From the NCBI GenBank assembly GCA_963978545.1, contig OZ021732.1, positions 19,079,521-19,143,520 of the forward strand: a stretch of DNA of 64,000 nt. Direction: 5' to 3'. The translations under genes were made by a program, and so were the position numbers. Positions within the stretch are counted from its first letter, which is position 1; every line of letters begins with the position of its first letter. Positions 35,188 to 46,261 of the stretch are shown here, piece by piece. The notes below the pieces were generated by a model. The model was not told the origin of the DNA. It saw only the letters and a program-made list of their open reading frames with translations, and searched no databases. The DNA comes from Linyphia triangularis. Taxonomy: Eukaryota > Arthropoda > Arachnida > Araneae > Linyphiidae.

Positions 35188-37499
35188 CCCTTTGCTTGAT
35201 ATCTCTCGGAATTTTCTAATTCAATTGAATATAATGCTACAATAAGTATCCTCCCTTGGAAATGTTTTATTACATATTTTCGCTACCACAAAATAATACA
35301 ATTTCGCATTTTTTTCCTTTACAAAAAACCGATTAGAGAATCCATGTACGCCTGAAAAATCTTGGCATGCACATTGTTACCGAATTGTTGTGGAAAAAAT
35401 GCAACAATCTGAATTGTTCCTTTTTTTTCCGAATCGAATTCACTTTCCTTTTCTCCTGCATTGCAATAAAAAAAAATCTGAAAAATAAACTCATAGTAAT
35501 AAAAAAAAAAAAAAATACTCTAACGAAAGAAAAATATCTCTAGATACTTCATCTCTGTTCTTTTAAAAACTCTAGGTAACGCAATGGGAGAAAATAAATG
35601 AAATATTTTCTTACTGGAAATTGAATTTCCTCTGCTCGCACCTGATGAAAACGTTGGTAATTTCTAGACAAAAGGAACATCGAAAAATGTAAGTTGCGTA
35701 ATATTAAGATGAAGTTTTTCCAGAAATTTAAGATTCTTCTTATTTATATCTTAAAGTTTCTGTATAAACTTGGATTTAAAGCATTTTTCTGATGTGAAAG
35801 TGCATGCATGCTATTAAATAGTTCAATCTAAAAATGCAGGAACAGCTTTGATATTGATTTCAAAATTGAATCTAGTATGTTTTTGAAGAACTGAATTCTC
35901 TCTTCTATTTTACTATGCGAGTATTTTCAAATTGAATTAAGAAATAACATGGACGTGTTAACGTGGATAAATGAGTTTATAATCGAATTAAAATATAATG
36001 AATGTTGTTATTTTTCTATGTATTTAAACCGATAGCCTTCAAATATTTTGATTCTATGAAAATAAGGTTACACGAAACTTCCCTGAAAATGAGTTATATT
36101 TTTTGTATGTATATTTATTTCGATATATGTGCTATTTCTTAAAAAAAAATATTTTATTACTTGCACATACCATTTTGTGCAATTATTGATAAATTCATTT
36201 TAATAGACCGATCATATGGATCAATTACGGAACTTGTTCATCGAATACAAATAGAAATATTAAGACCAACAACAGGCTAAATGCTCGACAGTGTTGGTCG
36301 TATAAAAAAACTATGTAGAGCAGTAATTTTACATTATATTTAAATATGTAGAGATACATATTTCGGTAACATCTAAAATGTTCATTAGAAGCAAACTATT
36401 TAAATAAATTAAAAATAGTAATAATAAAGTAAAATGAATAAAAATTAAAGTAAATTCAATATATTAAATTGAAATATGTCTAATTATTTTTATTTTTACA
36501 TATTTTTCTCTATAATATTTGTTTTCTTTTAAAATATATGTCTTAAAGGTAATAATAAAACACCAGTACTACGTTAGGGTGGGTTAAATGTGTATTTCAA
36601 AATGAAATATCGATAAAAAAAATAATTCAACAATTTACAGTAGCATGAAAATAATGCTATTTAATTAGAAGATAAGTATGTATCTTGTGTAAAGAGCATA
36701 TTTTAAATTACAATATATTCAAAAATATCTATTTATAAGTGATTTTTTAAAATGAATGAAACTAAATGAAATTTAAGTTCAATAATTTACAGCTAAAACA
36801 CAAAATTTGTATTCTTTATTTATTGTGTCAAGACACATAAATTGGAAATTGTTCAAATTTTGTGGGAACTATATATTTAAATACAGAAATACATTAAAAT
36901 TTCTACCTACAGTTAAATTTAAATATGAAAAATATGAAATGTAAAATGTTTCATCTAGTCAGACGTGCATTTTAAAATCTATCAAAATGTTGCTCTAAGC
37001 TTTGCTATTAAATACTATATTTGTATTCATATTGTTTCTTTTAATTTATTTCCTCTTTTTTTTTAAAAAATATATATGTCTACATAAATCTTTCTGCAAA
37101 ATTATCCTAACTTGAAGGGTATGACTTATAAATAATAAATTATAATAGTAAAAGCACGTAATAATACTAAAGAATTTTTAAACTTATAGAATAGCTTCTA
37201 AATGAAACTAAAATTGTGTACCACTCTTTTTTAAATACATTCATTTTTAATGGATAATCATCTGCTATAAGAGTAAATTTTTGTCTTATGTGATATCTTC
37301 TCTCACATTTCAAACTGCTGCTGTAATATTAATGAAAAAACATTATCCAGAGCAACAGTTAAACTACTATTTGAGGACATTTTCTCTGAATTTCTGTTTT
37401 GCTTATAAATCAACCTTTAAAACATAGTAGTATTTTACTAATAATATTAAAATGATATTTATAATTTATGTAAAGATATAATATCTAATATAACAACGA
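33961..37499. other. AT-rich DNA with long (TA)n, no gene
   Basis: No supported gene. The main feature is the (TA)n array at 35101-35183. The remainder shows no terminal repeats, tRNA-like boxes or coding frames. Confidence 0.6.
35101..35183. repeat. (TA)n microsatellite, about 83 bp
   Basis: About 41 uninterrupted TA units. Confidence 0.95.
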
Positions 37500-37910
37500 T
37501 TTTCGTCTCCCAAACATTCATAAATTCACTTCAAATGGCGGCGCAAAATCGGCTATTGGTGAATGCTCGAATGTGCAAAAATGCAGCTATCAATTTCTTT
37601 TTGCTTACTCCGGTGAAAAAAATAAAAATGCAGAATGCCATCAATTGAGTTCCCCAGCGTGAAGAGAGTCTTCTTTTAGCAAAGGTAGGTATCATCGATC
37701 CTCGTCTCAGCATACACGACTTGCTTCTACACGACTTGCTTATTCTCTGAGTCAGTAAGCCGAATTTTCTGCTCGCTGGAAGAAAGCCATTTATAAAAGT
37801 TTTGTATTCCCATCTGAGCATACAATTCCGGTTCATACCATGGAGCGTACACATATTGCGGAATATTTAAAACAATAAATATTATATTATATAAGAGATA
37901 TGGATAGGGC
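37500..37910. other. GC-elevated segment, function unknown
   Basis: Composition rises here relative to the flanks. The plus strand has ATGGCGGC at about 37535, a YY1/Pho-like core that is also a start codon context, opening a 37-codon frame. The minus strand has a 107-codon frame (37531-37854) and another at 37727-37912 containing PWYEPELYAQMGIQNFYKWL, which looks protein-like. I recognise none of them and see no convincing splice pair. It could be a decayed exon, an old transposon fragment or a regulatory segment. Confidence 0.25.
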
Positions 37911-39483
37911 ATGAGAAACTATACTAAAATTATTTTGATTGGTACATTAAATAATTACTCTATACCCATAGCATATCGGCTTTAAGGAAGTGAATTCTGA
38001 GGGTACAATTTTGATGCAGACAAAGGAACGTTTGCACAGTGCAGAACATTCAAAAATAGAAAAAATGACTGATATGGTGGAGTACTATAAATCGAATTCT
38101 GAAAAATGTATTATATTTATTGATATATTAAATATTTACACGGTAGCCGAAACATGAACTTTGAAAACGTGTATTCTTATCTCAATGTAGGATTCAGTTC
38201 TAAGTGTTATTCCATTCTATGTAAGATCTTTCTCTGTTAGGCAAACATTTAGCAATTTTGAAAGAAAAAAAAAGAAATGAAAAGGAAGAAAAAATATGCA
38301 ATGAATTCGATGAATGAGCTGGAGTGTTTTATGACATTACATATAATTATGTAATTTATATTTCTTTGGGAATTGAATAAAAAATAAAATATACAATTAG
38401 TAAAAAATAAGTTTATAACAAATATCGATTGAAAATAATTCTTATCAGATCGTATCAAGAAGAGAGAAACAGCGAACTAAGTCTAAGAGTATCTCTAAGA
38501 ATACCATACCAAATAAAAAATTACCCTTAAAATATTCAACATATAAAGTAAAGAAACAGCAAGCACTTAATAATAATAATAATAGTAATACAAATATATA
38601 ATGTGAAATGAACATCTTACAACTTTAATTAAAAAATTAAACTCCATTGCTTTTATTTATTCCAGTCACTAAAGATTATTTTTGAAGTATCTGTATTTCA
38701 ACAAGACAATTTAGAAGTCAATTCTTTTCCACTACACTTTCATTCTAATCTGGAAATACAGTTAAATTAGTAAGAATGGGCAATGCTATTTTTTTACCAA
38801 CAATACGCTGTTTTTAACATATTTATTTAGCCATTATGGTTGTTTTAGTGTCGATTCCTTTATTTCTTTTACGAAAGGATATTTTTCAAACAACTGTCGA
38901 TAAATTATTTATCAATTTTTAGTTATTAACTAATTAATTTATATTCTCTTGAAGGTTTACTATTATTATTTGACGAATTTATTGTTTATTTCATGGAGTA
39001 TTAGAAGATATTACAATTTGCGAGCATGAGAACAAAACATTATCTTCCTCAGAAAGCCAAAAAAGGCCATAAACTCCAAAAAGAAATTAGCAATGTCCAC
39101 TTTTTATTGTGTTATATGCTATTATATAGTGAGTCGAAAGTTAAAGTTAAACTTTCAAAAAGCTGCAAAAATACAGTGGTTAAAGTGAACTGAAATTTGG
39201 CCTGTGTATTCAAAGAGAATATTCAAAGAGGAGTATATTCAAAGAGAAAATGGTAGGACATAAGAAAAAAAAATCCAAGTATTTCTTTTTTACAGGTTTT
39301 TGAAATTGGAAATATAATTATAATCACCACTGGGAGATAATAACTAAAGTTCAACTATCAAAAAGCAAGATTTAAAATAAGCTGGATATTTCTTCTTATG
39401 TCAAATCATGGCTTTCGTCAAAACTATGGTAAGCGTAAGAAAAAACTGCTTCAAATACACAGTTAAATGTTTGAATCCACTTT
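37911..39483. other. AT-rich DNA, no gene seen
   Basis: No supported gene. A short TAA/TAG trinucleotide patch lies near 38571-38590. Confidence 0.55.
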
Positions 39484-39634
39484 GCACCAAAAATTGGTTC
39501 CCATTTAGCTGCAACCAACATTTGGTGCCTAGTTACACGATTTAATGGTGCTACCTCAGACAGTAAGAACCATTAAATCGTGAAACTAAACATCAAATGT
39601 TGGTTGCAGCTAAATGAGAACCAATTTTTGGTGC
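39484..39634. repeat. Long hairpin, 66-bp arms with 19-bp loop
   Basis: The left arm 39484-39549 (starting GCACCAAAAATTGGTTCCCA) and the right arm 39569-39634 are inverted copies with about 5 mismatches in 66, separated by 19 bases. The stem, with weaker pairing beyond both ends, is long and nearly perfect. It resembles a small palindromic MITE or a hairpin-RNA precursor more than a conventional miRNA gene. A 15-base direct repeat (CTTATGYCAAATCAT) lies outside it at about 39396 and 39672. Confidence 0.85.
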
Positions 39635-39699
39635 TAGGTGGAACAAAATTTTTAATAGTGTAGTTATTTTTCTTATGCCAAATCATTTCTCATTACTAC

Positions 39700-39885
39700 G
39701 AGTAAACGGTATAGTGGTTAGCGTGCTAGCTTCTAAACCACGAGGTTGCGGGTTCGAGTCCCGTGTTAGGCATGGGTGTTTGTAAATGTATGTTGGCTTG
39801 TCTAATGACGAAAATTTCGGCGCATTATAGCCCTCGTGTTGCTGACGGTGCCAGATAATTTGAAAACAACCAACCAACCTTACTA
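39700..39885 (+). mobile_element. tRNA-derived SINE, plus strand
   Basis: The head contains TATAGTGGTTAGCGTG (A box region) and GCGGGTTCGAGTCCCGT (B box and T arm), ending GTTAGGCA near 39770. The 5' side of the acceptor stem does not pair with this end, so it is not a functional tRNA. A body of about 115 bases follows and ends with the simple repeat ACCAACCAACC at about 39867-39878. The anticodon position reads TCT in the most likely alignment, hinting at an Arg-type ancestor, with low certainty. Confidence 0.75.
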
Positions 39886-40540
39886 CAGTACTATACATGC
39901 CGAATTTCAGGTCATTCTGACCAGTATTCTTTGTATACTTTTTGAAACTTGAATTTCAATCGTTGACACCTTGTATATTATTAATTTCTAATAAGAAAAA
40001 AAAAAGTTTAGCTAACATAATAGAACAATATTTTCAAAAGTTATCTTTTGTACAGGAAAAGTGTTGAAAAGTTGTGGTTTGAGACATATATATTTTTAAT
40101 TCAGTAATATTTTGAATATGTACTATGTACATAATACACATTTAAATAAACCCAACTAATTTTAAATATATGACTGTTTTGGTGAAAAAATAAAACACCT
40201 GCAAAATTTGTCAAAAGGAATTGAAAGACCATATAGTGTCAAAGAATACCTACCACATCGAAGTGAAAACATATAAAAGATTTGTAACAGTATTACCTAA
40301 TAAAAAGTTTATGTTTAGATCAGTGTAGTTTTTTAAGTTTCCTTCAAAATTTAATTATCACTGATGCACATTGTTCCACAAGATTGGCACCATAATAAAC
40401 AAAACCAAATATCTACAAAATATCTACTAAACTAAATATGTAACAACCTAGACATACACACACACGCACGCACACACACACCGTATATATATATATAACT
40501 AAATTAAATATGTAACAACCTAGACACACTCACACACACT

Positions 40541-40608
<68 letters not shown>

Positions 40609-41689
40609 TTGGTTACAAATAAGATGCTAATATTTGAACTGCAATAAATGTAAATTGTGAGAAATATTTCCAAAATATTATCAATTGTACCTTTACCTTT
40701 TGTTTAAAATATATAATTCCCTTATACTTACTTTTAACTATGATCACGCTCCCCTCACTTGCCGTTATTTTTTCAGCCTTATAACGCAATTTATCCGTGG
40801 CAGCTTCAAATAAAATCTCTCAGGAACAACCTAGATAAAACCAATATTTCCATTGAACCTGCTCTCTTGGAAAAATGAGGTTGAAAAAATAATAAAAAAA
40901 GTAAAAACCCTTGAAATACATAACTCGCCAGATTCCTGAGAGTATTTAAGAAAGCTTCCAAAAGAAATATGCCTTTAAAAAATAATTTACGTCACCTGAA
41001 ATTTTCTACAACACTCTAACTTTGTTTTTTTTGTGTCTCATAAAGGCGTGTTTCACAGGTAGGATTTTTTTCAATAAACAGAATTTTCGAATTGTTATTC
41101 TTGAAACATAAGTTTGTTGCTTCATGAACTGAATTTTTTTTTGCTTATTTCTAAGTCATGGAATTCAATACGATGAAGCATATTTTAGAAGAAATATGGT
41201 CATGAGCAAAAAAAGAATAAAATAATTGTTCAAGTATTTCAAATATATGCGTTTTATTTTTTTTTCAAGGTATAACTATCAATCCAGCTTTCTGGAGTGC
41301 AAATTAAGTTTATTTTCATAGCCTTTATTCACATGAAACAAACTGAATGTGTCAGTCGCTGCTTTAGTTTACGTTAGAAAAAGTATTAAAAAAAACACAT
41401 TCGGTTACCAACGAACAGCCATTTCACTTTATTTTTCGAAAACATATTTTAAATTTCCCGTGGCTGGTATCTAGCAAAATAAACAGATGTAAACGTATTA
41501 TTACTTCAAAAACCTTACACCCTTCCCCCCATAGTGTTTTATTAAATCATAATTTAAAATAACCAAACCATATACACACTGAATTCCCACAAAATATTGA
41601 TAAGATAAAAATTATGTAAAAAGAAAGTTAAACAAATTGAATCGCAACATCAAATGAAACAGCACAAATAGTTCACCATGCAAGTCATT
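39886..41689. other. AT-rich DNA with CA/TA microsatellites, no gene
   Basis: It contains the duplicated microsatellite block 40427-40603. From about 41640 towards 41690 it grades into the decayed retroelement below. Confidence 0.5.
40427..40603. repeat. Compound (CA)n/(TA)n with duplicated lead-in
   Basis: The phrase ATATGTAACAACCTAGACA occurs at about 40435 and 40506, each followed by CA-rich repeats and then TA repeats. The unit was therefore tandemly duplicated (about 71 bp) together with its microsatellite. The last (TA)n runs to about 40603. Confidence 0.8.
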
Positions 41690-42248
41690 ACATGAGATAC
41701 TGTCTCTAGTTCACAGTCTCGATAGAGCATCAGCATTGCTCAACTTCTGACCTTTGACATAAGTTATCGTAAGGTTAAAACGTTGAATAGCTAAATTCCA
41801 AGATTGAAGTATAGGACTTTGAGAAAGCTAGTCTGACAGGAATACAAGTGTATTATGGTCAGTCATTAGGAATATCTCCGCTCCGAACAGTATTGTTTAA
41901 AATCGCTTTAGAGCCCAGATGATAGCAAAAGCCTCTCATTCAATAGTGGACCATTTCTTTTGAGCTTCATTAAACTTTTGACAACCATATTCTATAGGAT
42001 GTCGATTACCTTCTGCATCAGACTGGTTCAAACAGCTCCCTACAGTTTACTGAGAGGCATCAGTGTATAAATAGAAAGGCTTGCAAATTTTAGGCTCCTT
42101 TAGTTGAGATGCTGCACATAATGACTCCTTTAACTGCCGAAAAGCAGTATCTGCATCTTTATTCTATGGTAGTTCATTGGAAACCCGTTTTGTAGTAAGT
42201 TCTATTAATGATCTTGTCATGCTGTATATCCACAGACATTTTACAAAT
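41690..42248 (-). pseudogene. Older Ty3-type pol, RNase H part, minus strand
   Basis: Reading the minus strand by eye gives the RNase H region of a Ty3/gypsy polyprotein: FYLYTDAS near 42070, then AFAIIWALKRF and a TDHNTLVFLSD segment, ending with VKGQKLSNADALSRL near 41735. These match the usual DAS, EAFAI, TDH and NADALSR landmarks of the family. Stops and changes interrupt it, so it is a relic. Its upstream half continues on the other side of the younger retrotransposon, at 46870-47463, which shows nesting. Confidence 0.85.
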
Positions 42249-42877
42249 TGTATTAAGGGGTCTGTTTAAAACTGCAACAAGTGCATAGCCCCTTAAGTTT
42301 CTGTCCGAAGCCTTTGGGGGAATATTTAAACAGGGGTTTGGCCAATTGGTCAAATAAGAGTTGGCGATTCCATAAAGGATTCGAGCCGCTCCAATGGCGT
42401 AGAGAGAGAAGTTTTGATGTAATTATGAGGGGGATCGTAAGAGACAGAAGGAAATTGGGGAGATAGCAAGTCGGTCAAGCGGTGATGCCTGAGAGAGAGA
42501 TGCATTTTTATCGGACGCAATTTCATGCACATGAATTCGCCATTTTCCTGACCCTGATATGCCAGTAAGTGAAATTTCTTGATTCAAATGCTCAGCCAGT
42601 TTTTATACTGTATAGTAATCAAAAGTGTCAATATGATTTATTAGTTGTTCTATGATATCTTTATGATATGTTATATTTTGCTTTTAATCTATGGATGTCA
42701 GCACTGACTTAACTAAGCGTGCTTTGAGGAAATGTGTTGTCTAAATACCTATTGTTCATGAATAAATATCATTTCAAGTTACGACTTTGAGTTATTGCAA
42801 CGCTTTAACTTATGCACGAAATTAAGTTCCTTTAGATTAATTCTGACGTTTGTTAATTAACCACTATACTCACGGCA
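42249..42877 (+). repeat. 5' LTR, 629 bp
   Basis: It begins TGTATTAAGGGG and ends ACTCACGGCA, giving the TG...CA ends expected of an LTR. It is identical by eye to 46241-46869 at a constant offset of 3992. A possible TATA region lies at TTTTTATACTGTATAG near 42599, and an AATAAA polyadenylation signal at 42761-42766. The 61-codon frames on both strands inside the LTR occur identically in both LTRs and show no gene-like features. Confidence 0.93.
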
Positions 42878-42883
42878 TATAAA

Positions 42884-42900
42884 TGGTGCCTTGGACTCAG
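42884..42900 (+). other. Putative tRNA primer-binding site
   Basis: TGGTGCCTTGGACTCAG begins with TGG, the complement of the tRNA CCA end, 6 bases after the 5' LTR. Read as a tRNA 3' end it implies an acceptor strand CCAAGGC followed by A and CCA. I could not assign the tRNA species. Confidence 0.7.
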
Positions 42901-42993
42901 TTTGAAATGCATATTGTTCAGTGAATAAGTGGTATTTGATGGAAAGTAAAATTAGAATGATAGTGATTTGCGAAATTGTTTTTATAATTGAAT

Positions 42994-43842
42994 ATGGTTC
43001 GTGGAAATAGGACGCTTTCAAATTTCAAAACGAGGTCAACTACAGCTAATATAGTCAGAGCCGAGACAATTAAACAGCGTGCGAGCGGAAGTCAAATTAA
43101 TAAAAAAATGGCACAGGAAAACATTGAAATGGAGAGCGCCAGCAGAATAAATGGTTTAGCTTTATTAACCGCAAATTATGAGGGTAATAAAGATGAGACG
43201 AAATTTTTTTTTCGACAATTTGACGAAGTGGCTTTACTGGCAAAGTGGAAAGACTCCGAGAAACTCACGATATTGAAATCGAAATTACGGGGGAACGCAC
43301 TTCGCTACCTTATGTCAGACAGAGAATTGATGAATTCCCAAAATTATGATCTGGTTAGGGATAAAATCATGGACTTTTTCCGGGACGAATTAGATGTGGG
43401 ACAGTGCCAATTAGATTTCTCCAACTGTCACATGAGAGAAAATGAATCAGTCAAAATGTTTGCACATAGACTTGTCGTGGCTTCGAATAAATATTTGGGG
43501 ACCTCGCAAACGGAAATCTCGCAAGATACGAAAGCGGTAATTGACAAGCTTAGACTCTCAAAATTCGTAGGGGCGCTTCTACCAGAAATTCAACGAGACG
43601 TACTAAAATTGAACCCGAAATCATTCGAACAAGCTATTGAAATAGCAAAAAATTCTCAAATAGCGCTTGACACGGTTGCGAGATGTAAAATTAATGCATT
43701 AAAGGTGGAAAACTCCTTCTCACAATCAGAAGAGCAGCAACTACTCAAAACCCTCCTGGGCAAGTACAAGCGATGCAGTGTTATTTATGTGGAGTGTCGG
43801 GGGATCATTTTTCAACGGAATGTGAGGCATTTAAGAGTATGA
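42994..43842 (+). CDS. gag: Retrotransposon gag (capsid part)
   Basis: The first ATG is at 42994; the frame ends at 43842 after 282 codons. It encodes the structural protein that assembles the virus-like particle and packages the RNA. The central part, with FFRQFDEVALLAKW and SKLRGNALRYL, followed by a helical region up to about residue 230, has the character of a Ty3-type gag capsid domain. The last roughly 30 residues are out of phase with the nucleocapsid zinc knuckle, which lies in the -1 frame and overlaps from about 43752. This indicates a single-base frameshift near the run CTCAAAACCC at 43744-43753, either a mutation in this copy or, less likely, recoding, because no canonical slippery heptamer is in phase here. 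Leader 42878-42993 separates it from the LTR. Confidence 0.85.
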   Translation: MVRGNRTLSNFKTRSTTANIVRAETIKQRASGSQINKKMAQENIEMESASRINGLALLTANYEGNKDETKFFFRQFDEVALLAKWKDSEKLTILKSKLRGNALRYLMSDRELMNSQNYDLVRDKIMDFFRDELDVGQCQLDFSNCHMRENESVKMFAHRLVVASNKYLGTSQTEISQDTKAVIDKLRLSKFVGALLPEIQRDVLKLNPKSFEQAIEIAKNSQIALDTVARCKINALKVENSFSQSEEQQLLKTLLGKYKRCSVIYVECRGIIFQRNVRHLRV

Positions 43843-44123
43843 TTAACATACCACAACAAAATAGACATAACCAGCAATATCCGAACACCCAAAATGCGAG
43901 AGGCGGTTATTCCGGTCAACGGGGTGGTAATAGAGGTAACATATCACAAAACAGGTACTTCAGAAATCCGAATCAGCACGTCAGGGGACAGAACAGACAA
44001 AATCGTGGTAATTGTTACTACAATAATCAAAGCAGAGGTAGATATAATTCACATGGTAACAATAATTCACAAGCTTCAAATCATTTTTTAGACATAGCAC
44101 AGGGGGACATGGAGAACACTTAA
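43773..44123 (+). CDS. gag: Gag nucleocapsid part with CCHC-like knuckle
   Basis: The frame is open from upstream of its first ATG at 43773 to 44123. It opens with a zinc-knuckle-like motif, CYLCGVSGDHFSTEC, spaced CX2CX5HX4C, one residue longer than the canonical CX2CX4HX4C. It continues with an Asn, Gln, Arg and Gly-rich tail including GGYSGQRGGNRGN, typical of an RNA-binding nucleocapsid. It is in the -1 frame relative to the capsid frame and presumably was once continuous with it. Near its end, TTTTTTA at 44084-44090 lies in the reading phase required for -1 slippage into pol. There is no protease motif before that point. Confidence 0.8.
   Translation: MQCYLCGVSGDHFSTECEAFKSMINIPQQNRHNQQYPNTQNARGGYSGQRGGNRGNISQNRYFRNPNQHVRGQNRQNRGNCYYNNQSRGRYNSHGNNNSQASNHFLDIAQGDMENT
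44084..44090 (+). promoter_or_regulatory. -1 ribosomal frameshift slippery site
   Basis: The heptamer T TTT TTA is phased with the nucleocapsid frame as X XXY YYZ. This is the same slippery sequence used at the HIV-1 gag-pol junction (established knowledge). After a -1 shift, reading continues without a stop through 44090-44173 into the protease. The zero frame ends at 44123, so the overlap is about 34 bases. I could not see a convincing downstream stem-loop by eye. Confidence 0.75.
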
Positions 44124-46261
44124 ACAGTTGCTCAGATCAAACCAGAAGTGCAGGTATACCCAGACAATTACAGGTGGGAAATTTGAAAATCGAGAATTTA
44201 AACAATTTTAACAGTTACAATGTTTCAAATTTACCTATTATTCAAACGGAAATCGCAAGAATACAATTTAAAGCACTTCTTGATACAGGAGCAAATATCT
44301 GCTTATGCTCAAAGGAAGTTTACATGTTAATAAAACAGAAAATCAAAACTAAATGTGTCGCTTCAAATGTGGTAATTACGACCATAACAGGGTCAGTATT
44401 AAAATACACAAATTGCATTGAGACGATTTTAAAAGTGGGAAATAAAAGGCTAAAGGTTACGTTTTTCGTCTCAAGCGAAAGGTTTCAAGAGCAATTTCAG
44501 ATTATTTTAGGCATGCAGTTTCTGAGTGAAAATAGGGTAATTGTAAACTTACGTGAGGGTAAACTGGAGTTTCTAGACAAGACAACAGTCAAATTCTGTG
44601 ACTCTACCCTTTGCATAAAAGGGGAGTCAAATTCTGTTTTCTTGACACATGCAGTCATCTTAGAGCCTGGTGAAGCGAGTTTCATTAAATTGAGAAGCAA
44701 GGATTACACAAATAAAAATTTTGAGGGGGACATTTGTTTCACACCTATGCAACTTAATAATCGACTAGAGTGTAGCATGTCCATTAACTACATGAAGAAT
44801 AATGAATTTAGTACATTGGTTCAAAACAAATCACCAGACACTCTTCACTTAAATAAATCGATGAAAGTTGGGTATTTTGAAAAAGATTTTCAAATTGATG
44901 ATTCGCAAAAATCAAACACACAAATGATTAACTTGATTACGGCTACTGAGGAAATTAAGCATTTGCGAGAACGGGAATTTAGCATCATCGATTTTGATTT
45001 GAGTCACCTCAACGATAACAACAGCAAAATTCTGAGTCAATTATTACAGGAAAACTACATGGTGTTTTCAAAATCCATGAAAACTTTAGGCCATTGTGAT
45101 GCTATAAAACCTAATATAATCTTAAAACATGATTCTGCAATTGGGTGTAAGCCTTATCCCATCCCCCATCTTCTAAGAGAAGAGGCAAAAATTCAAATTG
45201 ACACTCTTTTGGAAGCCAACATCATTCGAAAGTCAAACACGAATTTTTTGGCACCTGTGCTTATGGTCAAAAAAAAGGCAGAAAATAATGACGATAAGAA
45301 ACGCTTTCGCTTATGTTTGGATATGCGTCTTTTGAATTCTTTAATTGTTAAAGCACCACAGATCTTACCAAAAATCAAAGATTTGGTCACAGATTTAAGT
45401 GGGTACCGATTTTACAGCATTATTGATTTTAATAGTGCATTCTTACAGTTAAGCATGGAGGAACATTCTGAAAAGTTTGGATTTGCCTCAATGTGGGGTA
45501 CATATAAATTTGTCCGTCTACCTTATGGTTTTGTCACAGCGTCATCTATATTCCAAAATTTGATACATGAGATATTGGGAGATTTGATAAGTTATGGAAT
45601 TCGTTTCTTTATTGATGACGTAATAATTCCTTCAAACTGCTTTGAAGAAATGATACATAAGCTGCAGTTAGTATTCGAGAGATTAAGGGCTAACAACTTA
45701 ACTTTAAGTGCTGAGAAATGCAATTTCTTTAGGGAGAAAATCACATATTTGGGATACGAAATTTCACAAACAGGAATCACTCCAACAGAATATAACACTC
45801 AAAAAATCACCTGCTTCCAAACTCCTAAAAACATCAAGGAATTACGTCGATTCAATGGTTTGACTAATTTTTATCGTGATAGTATTAAGAACTATGCTAA
45901 CTACACAAGTGTTTTGGAGGAATTAACAAAAAAAAACACACCGTTTGTTTGGACAGAAAGGCATAATGTGGCTTTTCAAAATCTACAAAGGCAATTTTTT
46001 ACTAAACCCTTTTTAAAACAGGTCAATATTAAAGAGAAATTTTATCTCGCATGTGACGCTTCGAAAATGTCAGTTGGAGCCAGTCTTTTTCAGTATCATG
46101 ATGACAAACTTTGTCCTGTTGCGTATTTCTCTAAAAAGAACTCACAATTTGAGGAAAAGCAGCCAGCGATTTATCTTGAGCTTATTGCTTTACATAAATC
46201 AATCTTACACTTCTGTGAGTATTTGTATGGGGGCACAAATTGTATTAAGGGGTCTGTTTAA
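44091..46261 (+). CDS. pol: Ty3-type pol: protease, RT, truncated RNase H
   Basis: The pol frame is open from the slippery site; its first ATG is at 44174 (695 codons counted from there). An aspartic protease shows DTGA at residues 37-40 and the ILGMQFL flap-side motif at 111-117. The reverse transcriptase core spans about 340-530, with RLCLDMRLLN, catalytic Asp418 in SIIDFNSAF, LPYGF at 449-453 and FIDD with Asp481 and Asp482, Phe replacing the usual Tyr of YIDD. RNase H begins with ACDAS (Asp628) and has Glu669 in LELIAL, but stops at EYLYGG before the TDH motif. The last residues and the stop come from the 3' LTR. Integrase is missing. The RT domain is open and may fold, but the element cannot integrate on its own. 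Confidence 0.9.

Noticed and set aside
39484..39634. Conventional miRNA gene
   Set aside because: The stem is too long and too perfect for a typical animal miRNA; a palindromic element or hpRNA is more likely.
39700..39772. Possible functional tRNA gene
   Set aside because: A and B boxes are good, but the acceptor stem does not pair and a SINE-type body with a repeat tail follows.
42281..42532. Identical 60-61 codon frames inside both LTRs (also 46273-46524)
   Set aside because: LTR sequence duplicated by the element; the frames overlap on opposite strands and have no gene-like features.
44497..44700. Minus-strand frames within pol (also 45193-45390 and 45592-45798)
   Set aside because: Shadows of the pol coding sequence.
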